Shown: positions 30,464 to 39,315, counted from the stretch's first letter. The stretch: DNA of 64,000 nt from Rhodoferax sp. TS-BS-61-7 (GCF_002943465.1 NZ_PTQY01000001.1:1-64000); one strand, 5' to 3'. Made by a program: numbers and translations. The notes: a model not told the origin generated them from the letters alone.

Positions 30464-31411
30464 CTACAGCGGGTAGTGCTTCAACACCCACAACAACACA
30501 TTAAGCGTGAAGAAGGAAGCAATGGTGGCCACCAACAAAGTGGCTGCACTCACTTCTTCATGCCCGTACTTCAGGGCCAGGATGGGGTAGACGCCCAGCA
30601 TGGGCATGGCGGCAAACAGCAGCGCGGCGGTGCGCAGCTGCGGGTCCGCAATCGGCACCACAAAGGTAAACGCGAGGAACACACACAGCGGATGCAGCAC
30701 CAGCTTGCCCACTGTGATGTGGCCGACCAGCCGCCGCTTGCCTTTGAGTTGCAAACCCACCAATGCCCCGCCGATCACAAACAGGGCCAGCCCGGTGGTG
30801 ACTTGTGAAAACAGGGTGATGGTGCGGGCCAGCGGGCTGGGCAGGCTCCAGCCCATCACCGACACCAACAGCGCCAAGGGAATCACCACCAGCATGGGGG
30901 TGCGCACCCAGCCACTGGCAATGTCGCGCAACACGGTGCCCCAGGGGCGGTGACCACCCGCATCGGCGTTGTCGGCCAGCGTGAGCAGCAGTGGCAGCTT
31001 GATGAGGTTTTCAAACAGCATGTTGAGCGCCAGCGCCACTGGCGCAATGCTGCCCAGCACCAGTTGCACCACCGGATAGCCCATGTAGCCGCTGTTAGAA
31101 CAGGCGGTGCCCATGGCAAAGAAGGCGCGGTAGCTGCCCACGCTGCGGTTCACATACCGCGCCCACAGGTAACCGCCCAGAATCATCACCAGCGAGCCCA
31201 GGCCATAGGCCAGCAGGTAGTCAAAGTGCATGACATCGCGCAACGGGCGCTGAGCAATGGCATTGAACAGGAGCGCAGGCAAGGCGAGGTTGAGCACGAA
31301 CTTGCCCAGCACACGCTGATCGGGTTTGCTGAACACTCCCGTGCGGGTGCAGAGGTAGCCCATGGCAATGCACAGGTAGATAGGGCCGGTAATGGCCAGA
31401 ATGTCGAGCAT
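30464..31411 (-). CDS. AEC family transporter
   Basis: Protein of 315 aa with about ten membrane helices and the auxin-efflux-carrier (Mem_trans) pattern, in two inverted halves; the motif regions LNLALPALLFNAIA and ACSNSGYMGYPVVQLVLG are typical. AEC members move small organic acids such as malonate or malate. Start at 31411 chosen because MLDILAITGPIYLCIAMGY begins the first helix; the ribosome-binding site there is weak. It is convergent with the Bug gene and follows the DUF1932 dehydrogenase on the minus strand. Confidence 0.9.
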   Translation of the reverse strand: MLDILAITGPIYLCIAMGYLCTRTGVFSKPDQRVLGKFVLNLALPALLFNAIAQRPLRDVMHFDYLLAYGLGSLVMILGGYLWARYVNRSVGSYRAFFAMGTACSNSGYMGYPVVQLVLGSIAPVALALNMLFENLIKLPLLLTLADNADAGGHRPWGTVLRDIASGWVRTPMLVVIPLALLVSVMGWSLPSPLARTITLFSQVTTGLALFVIGGALVGLQLKGKRRLVGHITVGKLVLHPLCVFLAFTFVVPIADPQLRTAALLFAAMPMLGVYPILALKYGHEEVSAATLLVATIASFFTLNVLLWVLKHYPL

Positions 31412-31454
31412 GGGGAACCTGGAAAAAGAGAAGAGTGGCGCGCTGCGAATACCG

Positions 31455-32348
31455 TCAGTCTTTGCGCGCGGCCAGCAGGGCGTCAGCGTACACCTGCCAA
31501 GGGGCGCCTTGGCCCACATGGGCAAACGCACCTGCGCGGGCCAGGTCGGCCACCGCCTGCTGCTTGTCGGCAATGGCGCTGGCCATGGTGGGGGCAAACC
31601 CCGCTTCGGTCACCGTGCGCGCAGACTCGCGCATTTCTTCTGCACGGCGCTGGCCGTGTTGCACCACGCGGCTGAAGAAGTAGGCGCCCTGCTTCTCCCA
31701 GTCAATGCTGGGAAAGGTCTCGGCCAGCGTGGGCAGCACATGGTCTTCCACACCATAGGCACGGGCGGTGCTGTAACTCTCGATCACAAGCGCCTCCAGG
31801 CCCTTGATCATCACGCTGCGGCACATCTTGATGGCCGAGGCCACACCGATTTCGGCGGCTACGGCCTTGGCGGCCATGCCCAGACCGTTCAGATGGTCGG
31901 CCAGCTCGGCCGCCAGCGGGCCGCCCAGCAGCATGGGCACCTGGATGCCATAGGGCGGCACGGAGGTCATGACACCCGCCTCCACATAACGACCGCCCGC
32001 TGCCTCTATCACCTGCGCAGCCTGTTGTTTGGTGCCAGGGGATGCGGAGTTGAGGTCCAGAAACACCGTGCCGGGGCGCAGGTGGGGCGCTGCGGCCTGG
32101 GCCACGGCCAGGGTGTTGGAAGCGGTGACGGCGGAAAGAATGAAGTCGCTGTGTGCACACAGCGCGGCCATGGAGGGCTGGGCCTGTACGCCCGCTGCGG
32201 TGGCCTGGGCTGCAGCGCCCGTGGCCGGGTCGGCAAACTTCAGGTCCCACACGGCGCAGGACGCAAAGTGCCCATGCAGGCCAGCGCTAAAGATGCGCCC
32301 GACCTCGCCATACCCCACCAGTCCCAGATGTTCCAGCGGCAAGGCCAT
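31455..32348 (-). CDS. NAD(P)-binding 3-hydroxyacid dehydrogenase-like protein (DUF1932)
   Basis: Protein of 297 aa. The N terminus HLGLVGYGEVGRIFSAGL is a Rossmann dinucleotide-binding site of the 6-phosphogluconate/3-hydroxyisobutyrate dehydrogenase superfamily, and FLDLNSASPGTKQQAA plus YVEAGVMTSVPPYG match its substrate region. The C-terminal half, with IKMCRSVMIKGLEAL containing the expected Lys, matches DUF1932. A beta-hydroxy acid dehydrogenase activity is likely; substrate unknown. It sits 15 bp after the second Bug gene, probably in one transcript. Confidence 0.87.
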   Translation of the reverse strand: MALPLEHLGLVGYGEVGRIFSAGLHGHFASCAVWDLKFADPATGAAAQATAAGVQAQPSMAALCAHSDFILSAVTASNTLAVAQAAAPHLRPGTVFLDLNSASPGTKQQAAQVIEAAGGRYVEAGVMTSVPPYGIQVPMLLGGPLAAELADHLNGLGMAAKAVAAEIGVASAIKMCRSVMIKGLEALVIESYSTARAYGVEDHVLPTLAETFPSIDWEKQGAYFFSRVVQHGQRRAEEMRESARTVTEAGFAPTMASAIADKQQAVADLARAGAFAHVGQGAPWQVYADALLAARKD

Positions 32349-32363
32349 GGCGTGGCTCCTTCC

Positions 32364-33344
32364 TTAGAGTTTGGGCACGCCGGCCTTGGCAATCACCTCG
32401 GCCCAGCGTTTGGTCTCAGTAGCCAGCAGCTCAGCCAGCTTCTCGGGGGTGGAGCCGCGCGCTTCCACATTCAATTCGTAGAGTTTTTTCTTCACGTCGG
32501 GGTGGTTCATCGCGGCCAACACCTCCTTGTTCAGGCGGGCGATCACCTCCTTGGGTGTCTTGGCCGGGGCAGCGAGTGCATTCCACGACGACACATCAAA
32601 GTCCTTCACACCGCTTTGCATGAGCGTGGGCACATCGGGGATCTGGCTGGCGCGTGTGTCGCTCAACACAGCCAGCGGGCGCACGGCTTTGGAGCTCACC
32701 TGGCCCATCATGGGGCCCAGAATCTCGACCGCCACGTCGATCTGGCCACCGCGCAGGGCGGTGGTGACGGCGGGTGTGCCGTTGAAAGGCACGATGAGGA
32801 AGTCCACACCCGCACGCGTCTTGAGCAGCTCGGCCGCCAGGTTTTGCGTGCTGCCGATGTTGACCGTGCCCACATTGAGCTTGCCGGGGTTGGCCTTGGC
32901 ATAGGCCAGCAGGTCGGCCATGGTTTTGTAGGGCGCGTTGGGCGACGCCAGCACAGCCAAATCAAAGTAACCCATGGTGGAGACGGGCGCGAAGTCGCGC
33001 TGCGCGTCAAAGGGCAGGCTCTTGAACAGGCTGGCGCTCACCGCCGTGCCGTTGGACATGAGCAGCAGCGTGTGGCCATCGGGATCGGCCTTGGCCACGG
33101 CCTCACCCGCGCCCACGCCACCAGCGCCGGGCTTGTTGTCAATCACCACAGGCTGGCCCAGGGACTCAGACAACTTTTGCGCCACCGTGCGCGCGGTCAG
33201 GTCGGCCACGCCACCGGCCCCAAAGGGCACAACGATGCGGATGGGTTTGGACGGGAAGGTGTCCGCCCAGGCGGGCAGTGCGCCCACGGTGCTGGCCAGC
33301 AAGGCCAGGCCCAGAGAAATCGTGCGACGGTTCAGGCTTTTCAT
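32364..33344 (-). CDS. Bug/TctC-family periplasmic binding protein
   Basis: Protein of 326 aa with a signal peptide ending near ALPAWA (residue 27) and the Bug motif FPSKPIRIVVPFGAGGVADLTARTVAQKL. No membrane partners are adjacent. Its closeness to the dehydrogenase, the AEC carrier and the liv transporter suggests uptake or sensing of an organic acid. RNA for this gene would begin in or near repeat copy R6. Confidence 0.92.
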   Translation of the reverse strand: MKSLNRRTISLGLALLASTVGALPAWADTFPSKPIRIVVPFGAGGVADLTARTVAQKLSESLGQPVVIDNKPGAGGVGAGEAVAKADPDGHTLLLMSNGTAVSASLFKSLPFDAQRDFAPVSTMGYFDLAVLASPNAPYKTMADLLAYAKANPGKLNVGTVNIGSTQNLAAELLKTRAGVDFLIVPFNGTPAVTTALRGGQIDVAVEILGPMMGQVSSKAVRPLAVLSDTRASQIPDVPTLMQSGVKDFDVSSWNALAAPAKTPKEVIARLNKEVLAAMNHPDVKKKLYELNVEARGSTPEKLAELLATETKRWAEVIAKAGVPKL

Positions 33345-33352
33345 ACAAAACA

Positions 33353-33401
33353 GGCCTCCAGCCCTTATGGAATATGCGCAAACAGCTATTTATTCAATAG
33401 C
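33353..33401 (+). repeat. 49-bp dispersed repeat, copy R6
   Basis: Runs GGCCTCCAGCCCTTATGGA, ATATGCGCAAACAGCTATT, TATTCAATAGC. It occupies most of the 72-bp gap between the livF stop and the start of the second Bug gene. Confidence 0.82.
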
Positions 33402-33416
33402 AAAAAGGTACTGACA

Positions 33417-34142
33417 CTACCGTGCCACACCCAACAACTTGTCCAGCAGCTCGGGTTGCTCACGCAGACTCTGCGCCGCGCCGCTGTGCACCACGGTGCC
33501 GCGGTCCAGCACGGCTGCGGTGTCGCTGATGGCCAGAATGGCCTGCGGGTGCTGCTCCACGATGATGGCGCTGAGGCCCTCTTCGCGCGTGATGCGGCGA
33601 ATCGCACGCAACAGCTCCTGCACGATGATGGGCGCCAGGCCTTCGCAGGGCTCGTCCAGCAGCAGGATGGTGGGGTTGAGCACCAGTGCGCGGCCCACGG
33701 CCAGCATTTGTTGCTCGCCGCCCGAGAGCTGCGTACCCAGGTTGGTCTTGCGCTCCGCCAAGCGGGGGAACAGTTCGTACACGCGCTCAGGTGTCCACAT
33801 GGCCGCTTTGCGGCCGACACGCGCTGGGCGGGCCACGGCGGTCAGGTTCTCGTCCACCGTGAGCGACTTGAAAATGTTGCGTTCCTGCGGTACCCAGCCA
33901 ATGCCGGCGGCGGCGCGTTCATGCTGCGGCAACTTGTGCAGGGCCGCACCGCCCAAGGCCATGGTGCCACCGTGCTGGCGGGTGGCACCGGCCAAGGTGT
34001 TCATGAAGGTGGTCTTGCCGGTTCCGTTGCGGCCCAGCAGCGCCAGGGTTTCGCCTTCGTTGATGCTGACGGACACGCCGTGCAGCACCACCGCTTCGCC
34101 GTAGCCTGCCGACAAGTTCTCGACTTTGAGCAGCTCAGCCAT
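33417..34142 (-). CDS. livF: Branched-chain-type ABC transporter ATP-binding protein LivF
   Basis: Protein of 241 aa, one ABC domain: Walker A GRNGTGKTTFM near 37-47, signature LSGGEQQMLAVGRAL, Walker B ILLLDEPCEGLAP. With LivG it powers import through LivHM. ATG at 34142 has GGAAGGAG 6 bases upstream and overlaps the livG end by 8 bases. The system may transport aromatic or other organic acids rather than leucine, given the context. Confidence 0.94.
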   Translation of the reverse strand: MAELLKVENLSAGYGEAVVLHGVSVSINEGETLALLGRNGTGKTTFMNTLAGATRQHGGTMALGGAALHKLPQHERAAAGIGWVPQERNIFKSLTVDENLTAVARPARVGRKAAMWTPERVYELFPRLAERKTNLGTQLSGGEQQMLAVGRALVLNPTILLLDEPCEGLAPIIVQELLRAIRRITREEGLSAIIVEQHPQAILAISDTAAVLDRGTVVHSGAAQSLREQPELLDKLLGVAR

Positions 34143-34926
34143 GTGCAGCTCCTTCCAGTTCACCTTCGGCGTGGCCCAGGTAGACCGCCTTGACCTGCGG
34201 GTCGTTGGCAATCGTCTCGGGATCGCCCTCGGTCAGCACCGTGCCGTTGACCAGCACCGTCATGCGTTTGGCAAAGCTGAATACCAGATCCATGTCATGT
34301 TCAATCAAAAGGATGGACACATCGGCCGGCAGGGCCGCCACGGTTTGCAGCAGCTCTTCGCGTTCACCCGCGGGCACGCCGGCCACCGGCTCGTCCAGCA
34401 GCAACACACGCGGCTCGCAGGCCAGCGCAATGGCAATCTCCAGCAGGCGGCGCTTGCCGTAGGCCAGCACGCGTGTTTCCTGCGCCATCACCTCGGTCAG
34501 GTGAAATTGCTCCAGCAGTTGTTCGCAGCGCTCGATCACGCGGCGGTTGCTGCCCAGCGCCTGCCACCACTTGCCACCCAGCCCGGTGTGCTGGCTGACC
34601 ACCATGGCCAGCGTTTCCAGCGGGGTCAGGGTGTCAAACAGCTGGTTGATCTGGAAGGTACGCACCATGCCACGGCGCACGCGCTGGTGCGGCGCCAGGT
34701 CGGTAATGTCCTGGCCTTCCAGGATGATCTTGCCCTCGGTGGGTTGCAACACGCCGGTCAGCAGGTTGATCAGTGTGGTCTTGCCCGCGCCGTTGGGGCC
34801 GATGAGCGCGTGGCGCGCGCCCTTGTGCAGGTCCAGCGTGACATTGTTGGTGGCGGTGATGCCACCAAACTTCATCACCAGGCCCTGGGCACTGATGACG
34901 GTGTTGTTGCTTGTGGGGCTGCTCAT
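34135..34926 (-). CDS. livG: Branched-chain-type ABC transporter ATP-binding protein LivG
   Basis: Protein of 263 aa: Walker A GPNGAGKTTLIN near 41-52, AYGKRRLLEIAIAL in the place of the usual signature, Walker B VLLLDEPVAGVPA, and the LivG C-terminal tail. The signature reads LAYGKRR rather than LSGGQ, which is common for LivG. The start at 34926 overlaps livM as ATGA. Longer in-frame readings into livM are rejected. Confidence 0.94.
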   Translation of the reverse strand: MSSPTSNNTVISAQGLVMKFGGITATNNVTLDLHKGARHALIGPNGAGKTTLINLLTGVLQPTEGKIILEGQDITDLAPHQRVRRGMVRTFQINQLFDTLTPLETLAMVVSQHTGLGGKWWQALGSNRRVIERCEQLLEQFHLTEVMAQETRVLAYGKRRLLEIAIALACEPRVLLLDEPVAGVPAGEREELLQTVAALPADVSILLIEHDMDLVFSFAKRMTVLVNGTVLTEGDPETIANDPQVKAVYLGHAEGELEGAAHG

Positions 34927-35930
34927 GCGGCACCTCCGGTCTTGTTCTTCTTGGCGCCAATCCAGGTCCAGGGGCGTACCAGCCGTTCGCGCCCGACCAG
35001 CACCAGCACCACCAGGAACAGGCCGATCCAGAAGGTCCAGTACTGCGGGGTGATGTTGGAGATGAAGTCCTGCATGAGCTTGAAGATCAAGGCCCCCGCC
35101 ACACCGCCATACAACCAGCCCACACCGCCAATCACCAGCACCAGCATCACGTCGGCCGAGCGGTGGAACTCGAACACATCGAGCGAGGCAAAGCCCGAGG
35201 TCTGTGCCAGCAAGGCACCTGCCGCGCCCGCCGCACCCGCGGCCACCGTATAGGCCACCGCCAAGCGGCTGGCCACCGGAATGCCGATCGCCATGGCGCG
35301 CAAGCGGTTGTCGCGAATGGCCTTGAGCGTGGCACCAAACGGCGAACCGACAAAACGGCGTGCCAGCACAAACACCACCAGCAAGATGCACAGCGAGTAC
35401 CAGGCGGCCACTTGCCCATACAAGTCAAACTCAAACCTGCCGAGCACGGGGCCCATCATCACACCCTGCAGGCCATCGGCACCACCGGTCAGCCAGTCGA
35501 GCTTGTTCGCCAGCTCCATGAGAATGAGTCCAACCCCCAGGGTCACCATGAGGCGGGTCAGGTCGGTGCCGCGCTGGATGGTGACGCTGCAGATGGCGCC
35601 CAGCACGGTGGCTGTGCCAATGCCCACCGCCATACCCACCAAGGGGTCGGGCATCACGTGTTTGGCAAACAGCGCAGCCGAGTAGGCCCCCATGCCAAAG
35701 AAGGCGGCGTGGCCCAGCGAGACGATGCCGGTGTAACCCAGGATGATGTCCAGCGAGAGCGCAAACAGCGCAACGATGGCAATCTCGTTGATGATCAGTG
35801 CGTGGCTGGACAGGGCCCAGGGCGAGGCCAGGGCCGCGGCCCACAGCACGACCTCCCACCAGCGCCAGCGGCGCGAGGCGAGCAGGACGTTGGGTTTTGC
35901 GGTATCGATATTCATGGTGTTCGCGCTCAT
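34923..35930 (-). CDS. livM: Branched-chain-type ABC transporter permease LivM
   Basis: Protein of 335 aa with about nine membrane helices and the LivM-type motif ILGYTGIVSLGHAAFFGMGAYSAAL. Overlaps livH and livG by ATGA at each end, so the whole cassette is translationally coupled. An internal in-frame ATG at 35915 is possible but would lose the ATGA overlap. Confidence 0.94.
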   Translation of the reverse strand: MSANTMNIDTAKPNVLLASRRWRWWEVVLWAAALASPWALSSHALIINEIAIVALFALSLDIILGYTGIVSLGHAAFFGMGAYSAALFAKHVMPDPLVGMAVGIGTATVLGAICSVTIQRGTDLTRLMVTLGVGLILMELANKLDWLTGGADGLQGVMMGPVLGRFEFDLYGQVAAWYSLCILLVVFVLARRFVGSPFGATLKAIRDNRLRAMAIGIPVASRLAVAYTVAAGAAGAAGALLAQTSGFASLDVFEFHRSADVMLVLVIGGVGWLYGGVAGALIFKLMQDFISNITPQYWTFWIGLFLVVLVLVGRERLVRPWTWIGAKKNKTGGAA

Positions 35931-36802
35931 GCCTTGCCCCCTTTGCGCACAAACAGGCCCTGTGGGCGCCATACCAGAATCACGATCATCAGGCTGTAGA
36001 CGATGAAGGCGCCCAGCTTGGGGATGTAGTACTTGCCGGCCACGTCGGCAATGCCCAGCAGCAGTGCAGCCAGCAAGGGGCCGGTGATGCTGGAGGTGCC
36101 GCCCACGGCGACCACGATCAAAAAGTAAATCATGAACTTGAGGGGAAAGGTGGGGTCCATGCCCAGCACGTCGGCCCCCAGTGCACCGCCCAGGCCGGCC
36201 AGGCCGGAGCCCACGGCAAAGGTGGACAGGAACACGGCGTTGACGTTGATGCCCAGACCGGCAGCCACGCGCTGGTCATCCACCGAAGCGCGCAGGCGGC
36301 TGCCAAAGCGGGTCTTGGTGAGGATGTATTGCAGGGCCACGGTGAGCGCGGCGCAGACGGCGATGATGAACAGGCGGTAGTGGCCCATGCCCAGCATCCA
36401 GGCACCATCACCGAGTTCGGTGCGGCCCTTGAGCCATTCGGGCAGTTGCACGATCTGCTGGGTGGAGCCCACAAAGTAGTCCACGCTGGCCACGGCCATG
36501 AAGGTCAGGCCAATGGAGAACAGCACCTGGTCCAGGTGGGGCTTGTGGTACAGCGGGCGGTAGAGCGTGCGCTCCAGCACACCACCCAGAAGGCCTGCGC
36601 CTATAAAGGCTGCCGGCAGGCACCAGAGAAATGGGACACCCAGGCGCTGCATCAGCAGCACCGTGATGTAGCCGCCCACCATGGCAAAGGCGCCGTGCGC
36701 GAGGTTGATGAAGTTCATCAGCCCCATCGTCACCGCCAAGCCCACGGCCAGGATGAACAGCAGCATGCCGTAGGCAATGCCGTCAAAGAGTATGGTCAAC
36801 AT
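35927..36802 (-). CDS. livH: Branched-chain-type ABC transporter permease LivH
   Basis: Protein of 291 aa with about eight membrane helices; MGLMNFINLAHGAFAMVGGY is the typical LivH motif near 26-45. It pairs with LivM as the channel. It follows livK after 125 bp that contain a hairpin, so membrane components may be made at a lower level than the binding protein. Confidence 0.94.
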   Translation of the reverse strand: MLTILFDGIAYGMLLFILAVGLAVTMGLMNFINLAHGAFAMVGGYITVLLMQRLGVPFLWCLPAAFIGAGLLGGVLERTLYRPLYHKPHLDQVLFSIGLTFMAVASVDYFVGSTQQIVQLPEWLKGRTELGDGAWMLGMGHYRLFIIAVCAALTVALQYILTKTRFGSRLRASVDDQRVAAGLGINVNAVFLSTFAVGSGLAGLGGALGADVLGMDPTFPLKFMIYFLIVVAVGGTSSITGPLLAALLLGIADVAGKYYIPKLGAFIVYSLMIVILVWRPQGLFVRKGGKA

Positions 36803-36852
36803 AGTTTGCCAATCACAGGTAATTTCAGGCCCGGGCCGCTATTTTGGGCAAC

Positions 36853-36883
36853 AAAAAAGCGAGGGACGGGCCATCGCTTTTTT
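36853..36883 (-). terminator. Hairpin between livK and livH (attenuator or terminator)
   Basis: AAAAAAGCGA and TCGCTTTTTT are exact complements around a short GC-rich middle that can pair further. The A-run and T-run make it symmetrical, so it can act on both strands. In the minus direction it would end part of the livK transcripts and reduce livHMGF expression. Confidence 0.75.
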
Positions 36884-36927
36884 GCCTGCCTGGTTGCTAC
36901 CGCCAGGGTCTGCGGTCAAGTTCCGGG

Positions 36928-38100
36928 TTAGCGGTTCTTGCCGGGGTCTTTCACGTCCTTGATCACATCGAATTCGATGTTGTAGAGCTGGCCGTCTTTC
37001 TTCTCGACCTTGCGCAGGTAGATGCTCTGCACGATGTCGCGGGTTTGTGCGTCGATGAAGATGGGGCCGCGCGGGCTCTCGAAGATCTGGCCCTTCATGG
37101 CGGCCAACAGTGCATCACCGCCACCTGCGCCCTTGGTGGCACGCAAGGCTTCGTAGATGACGCGCATGCCGTCATAACCACCCACGGCCATGAAGTTGGG
37201 GCGCAGGTTGTTGTTGGCTTTCTTGAAAGCCTCCACAAACTTCTTGTTCAGTGCCGAGGGGTGGGCCGCCGAGTAATGGTGTGAAGTGACCACACCCAGG
37301 GCACCGTCGCCCATGTCGTTCAACTGGTCGTCATCGGTGATGTCCCCAGGGCCAATGAGCTTGATGCCGGCCTTGTCCATGCCGCGTTCCAGAAACTGCT
37401 TCATCACCGCAGCGCCAGCGCCGGAGGGCACAAACACAAACAGCGCATCGGGCTTGAGGTCGCGCACCTTTTGCAGGAAAGGGGCGAAGTCGGGGTTGCG
37501 CATGGGCACGCGCAGCGATTCCACAATCGTGCCACCGTTGAAGGTCATGCGGTCCTTGAAGAAACGCTCGGCATCGATACCGGGGCCGTAGTCGGACACC
37601 AGCGTCACAACTTTTTTGATGCCGTTTTTGGGTGCCCAATCGGCAATGGCCACGGCGGCTTGTGGCAGCGTGAAGCTGGTGCGCACGATGTAGGGTGAGG
37701 CCTCGGTAATGCTGGAGGTAGCCGCCGCCATCACGACCAGAGGCGTCTTGGATTGGGTGGCGATGCTGGCAGTGGCCAGGGCCGAAGGCGTGATACCCAT
37801 GCCAGCCAGTACATTGACCTTGTCGTTCACCACCAGCTCTTGCGCCATGCGTTTGGTCACGTCAGGAATGCTGGTGTCATCCTTGATGATGAGCTGGATC
37901 TTCTTGCCGGCCACGGTGTCGCCGTTTTGCGCCATGTAGAGCTTGGCGGCGGCTTCAATCTGGCGACCAGTCGTGGCCTGCTGGCCGGTCATGGGCAAGA
38001 CCAGGCCGATCTTGAAGACGTTGTCTTGTGCCAGCACGGCAGTGCCTGCCAGCGCCAAAGTGGCCAACGCGGTGGCACGCAAAAAGTGACGTTTGTTCAT
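36928..38100 (-). CDS. livK: Branched-chain-type ABC transporter substrate-binding protein LivK
   Basis: Protein of 390 aa with a signal peptide (NKRHFLRATALATLALAG, cleaved after AVLA) and a Peripla_BP_6 fold (FKIGLVLPMTGQQATTGRQIEAA). First gene of livKHMGF. GGAGAC precedes the ATG. Its sequence belongs to the wider amide/aromatic-acid-binding relatives, so leucine need not be the ligand. The upstream region holds an imperfect palindrome at 38190-38210. Confidence 0.93.
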   Translation of the reverse strand: MNKRHFLRATALATLALAGTAVLAQDNVFKIGLVLPMTGQQATTGRQIEAAAKLYMAQNGDTVAGKKIQLIIKDDTSIPDVTKRMAQELVVNDKVNVLAGMGITPSALATASIATQSKTPLVVMAAATSSITEASPYIVRTSFTLPQAAVAIADWAPKNGIKKVVTLVSDYGPGIDAERFFKDRMTFNGGTIVESLRVPMRNPDFAPFLQKVRDLKPDALFVFVPSGAGAAVMKQFLERGMDKAGIKLIGPGDITDDDQLNDMGDGALGVVTSHHYSAAHPSALNKKFVEAFKKANNNLRPNFMAVGGYDGMRVIYEALRATKGAGGGDALLAAMKGQIFESPRGPIFIDAQTRDIVQSIYLRKVEKKDGQLYNIEFDVIKDVKDPGKNR

Positions 38101-38189
38101 GTGTTGTCTCCTGGATGGTTTTGTCATTTCACACTGGCGCCAATATCGCGCTTAACCAGCACTTGTGCAATCGCGATTCCGCTCTCTTT

Positions 38190-38210
38190 GATATAGCATT
38201 TTGCAATATC
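38190..38210. promoter_or_regulatory. 21-bp imperfect palindrome, operator candidate for livK
   Basis: Outer arms GATAT and ATATC and inner arms GCA and TGC pair symmetrically around TTT, with single unpaired positions between; eight of ten position pairs match. It lies 90-110 bp upstream of the livK start. Size and symmetry fit a dimeric repressor or activator such as GntR, IclR or LysR type. Confidence 0.55.
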
Positions 38211-38266
38211 CGGTATAAAAAACCCCACGTTTTTGATTTTTTCGAGAGTGTGAGGCCTCAGAGGCG

Positions 38267-39076
38267 CTAGGCAATCTGCAGAGCGGCCAGTTGCCGACGC
38301 AGATCGGCATTCTCGGCCTCCAATACCGTGACGCGCTGCTGCAAAGCCAAGACAACGGAGTCGGCCATACCCACACCATCGGGGCTGTCCTGCGATGCCT
38401 GCTCTTCGCGTGCTGTGCGCCGCGCTTCACGCACCCGTTTGGCGGCTTGTTTGAGCTGGTCCTTGCCTGCAGTGGCAGCCGCTACCTGCTCTTCAGCTGG
38501 CAGTGTGGCCACCGCAGCGGCCGCATTGATGGAGATGGTGCCAGCCTTCACCGCGGCCACCACCTCAGGTGCTGCCTGCTTCTGGATTTTTTCGATCATC
38601 ACCACCTGGCTGCTGCTCAGGCGAGCGGCCTTCGCAATGTCCTCGCGGCTTTTCATCGCACCGGGCGCCGCTGCAACTGCAGTTGCAGCACCCGCATCTT
38701 CCGGGCTCGTATCCGGCTTGGCCTCTGCCACGCTAGCGGTGGATTGCACCTGGCGCTCCGCCAGAATTTCACGCTTGCGCAGCGCCAGCACCCCACGCTG
38801 AAAATCCGAGACGCTGCGCCGCCCCAGATGCTGATCAATCATCCAGAGATGCACGTCTTCCAGTGAATGGAACAGTGTGCTTTGCAAGGTTTGAAAAGGT
38901 AGGCCGTGTTTTTGGCAAATACCGTAGCGGTTGTGTCCATCCACCAGTACTTCGCCCCACAGCACAAGGGCATCGCGGCAGCCTTCGGTCAGGATGCTGC
39001 GCTCCAGCGAAGCGTACTCCTCGGGGGTCAGAGGGTCGATATAGGCTTTGAGTGCTTCGTTGACAACAATGTCCAT
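38267..39076 (-). CDS. ParB-like nuclease-domain protein with C-terminal leucine zipper
   Basis: Protein of 269 aa from the ATG used here; a TTG seven codons earlier (39097) is also possible and neither has a clear ribosome-binding site. The N-terminal 110 residues resemble ParB/Srx-type domains (INEALKAYIDPLTPEEYASLE-like, VDGHNRYGICQKHGLPF). SREDIAKAARLSSSQVVMIEKI is a probable HTH. The end, VLALQQRVTVLEAENADLRRQLAALQ, is a heptad-repeat coiled coil. No parA or plasmid gene is adjacent, so it is a stand-alone DNA-binding protein. Between it and livK are 166 bp with the livK promoter region. Confidence 0.8.
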   Translation of the reverse strand: MDIVVNEALKAYIDPLTPEEYASLERSILTEGCRDALVLWGEVLVDGHNRYGICQKHGLPFQTLQSTLFHSLEDVHLWMIDQHLGRRSVSDFQRGVLALRKREILAERQVQSTASVAEAKPDTSPEDAGAATAVAAAPGAMKSREDIAKAARLSSSQVVMIEKIQKQAAPEVVAAVKAGTISINAAAAVATLPAEEQVAAATAGKDQLKQAAKRVREARRTAREEQASQDSPDGVGMADSVVLALQQRVTVLEAENADLRRQLAALQIA

Positions 39077-39239
39077 GGAGAGTGTGGTGGTAGCCAAAGG
39101 GACTGGATTGTAGAGACGCCCATGCCAGGCACTGCATCACATCCATGGGATCGGGCTAGGTCAGTGCACGCATCAACTTTTTATTTGCCATGACGCCAAA
39201 AGCGCCCTCAACTCGGGCTAAAATTTGCCGCTCAGATTC

Positions 39240-39315
39240 GCGGGAATAGCTCAGTTGGTAGAGCGCAACCTTGCCAAGGTTGAGGTCGAGAGTTCGAGAC
39301 TCTTTTCCCGCTCCA
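39240..39315 (+). tRNA. tRNA-Gly (anticodon GCC)
   Basis: 76 nt with encoded CCA. The acceptor GCGGGAA pairs with TTCCCGC. The anticodon arm is CAACC-TTGCCAA-GGTTG, with anticodon GCC, and the T arm contains GTTCGAGAC. It is the only plus-strand gene between 30.4 and 51.3 kb. Confidence 0.97.

Noticed and set aside
31392..34193. A very long open frame (over 900 codons) on the plus strand, antisense to livF, the Bug gene and the dehydrogenase.
   Set aside because: It is a stop-free shadow produced by GC-rich codon use of the opposite strand. It contains no domain, and the minus-strand genes have clear motifs and start signals.
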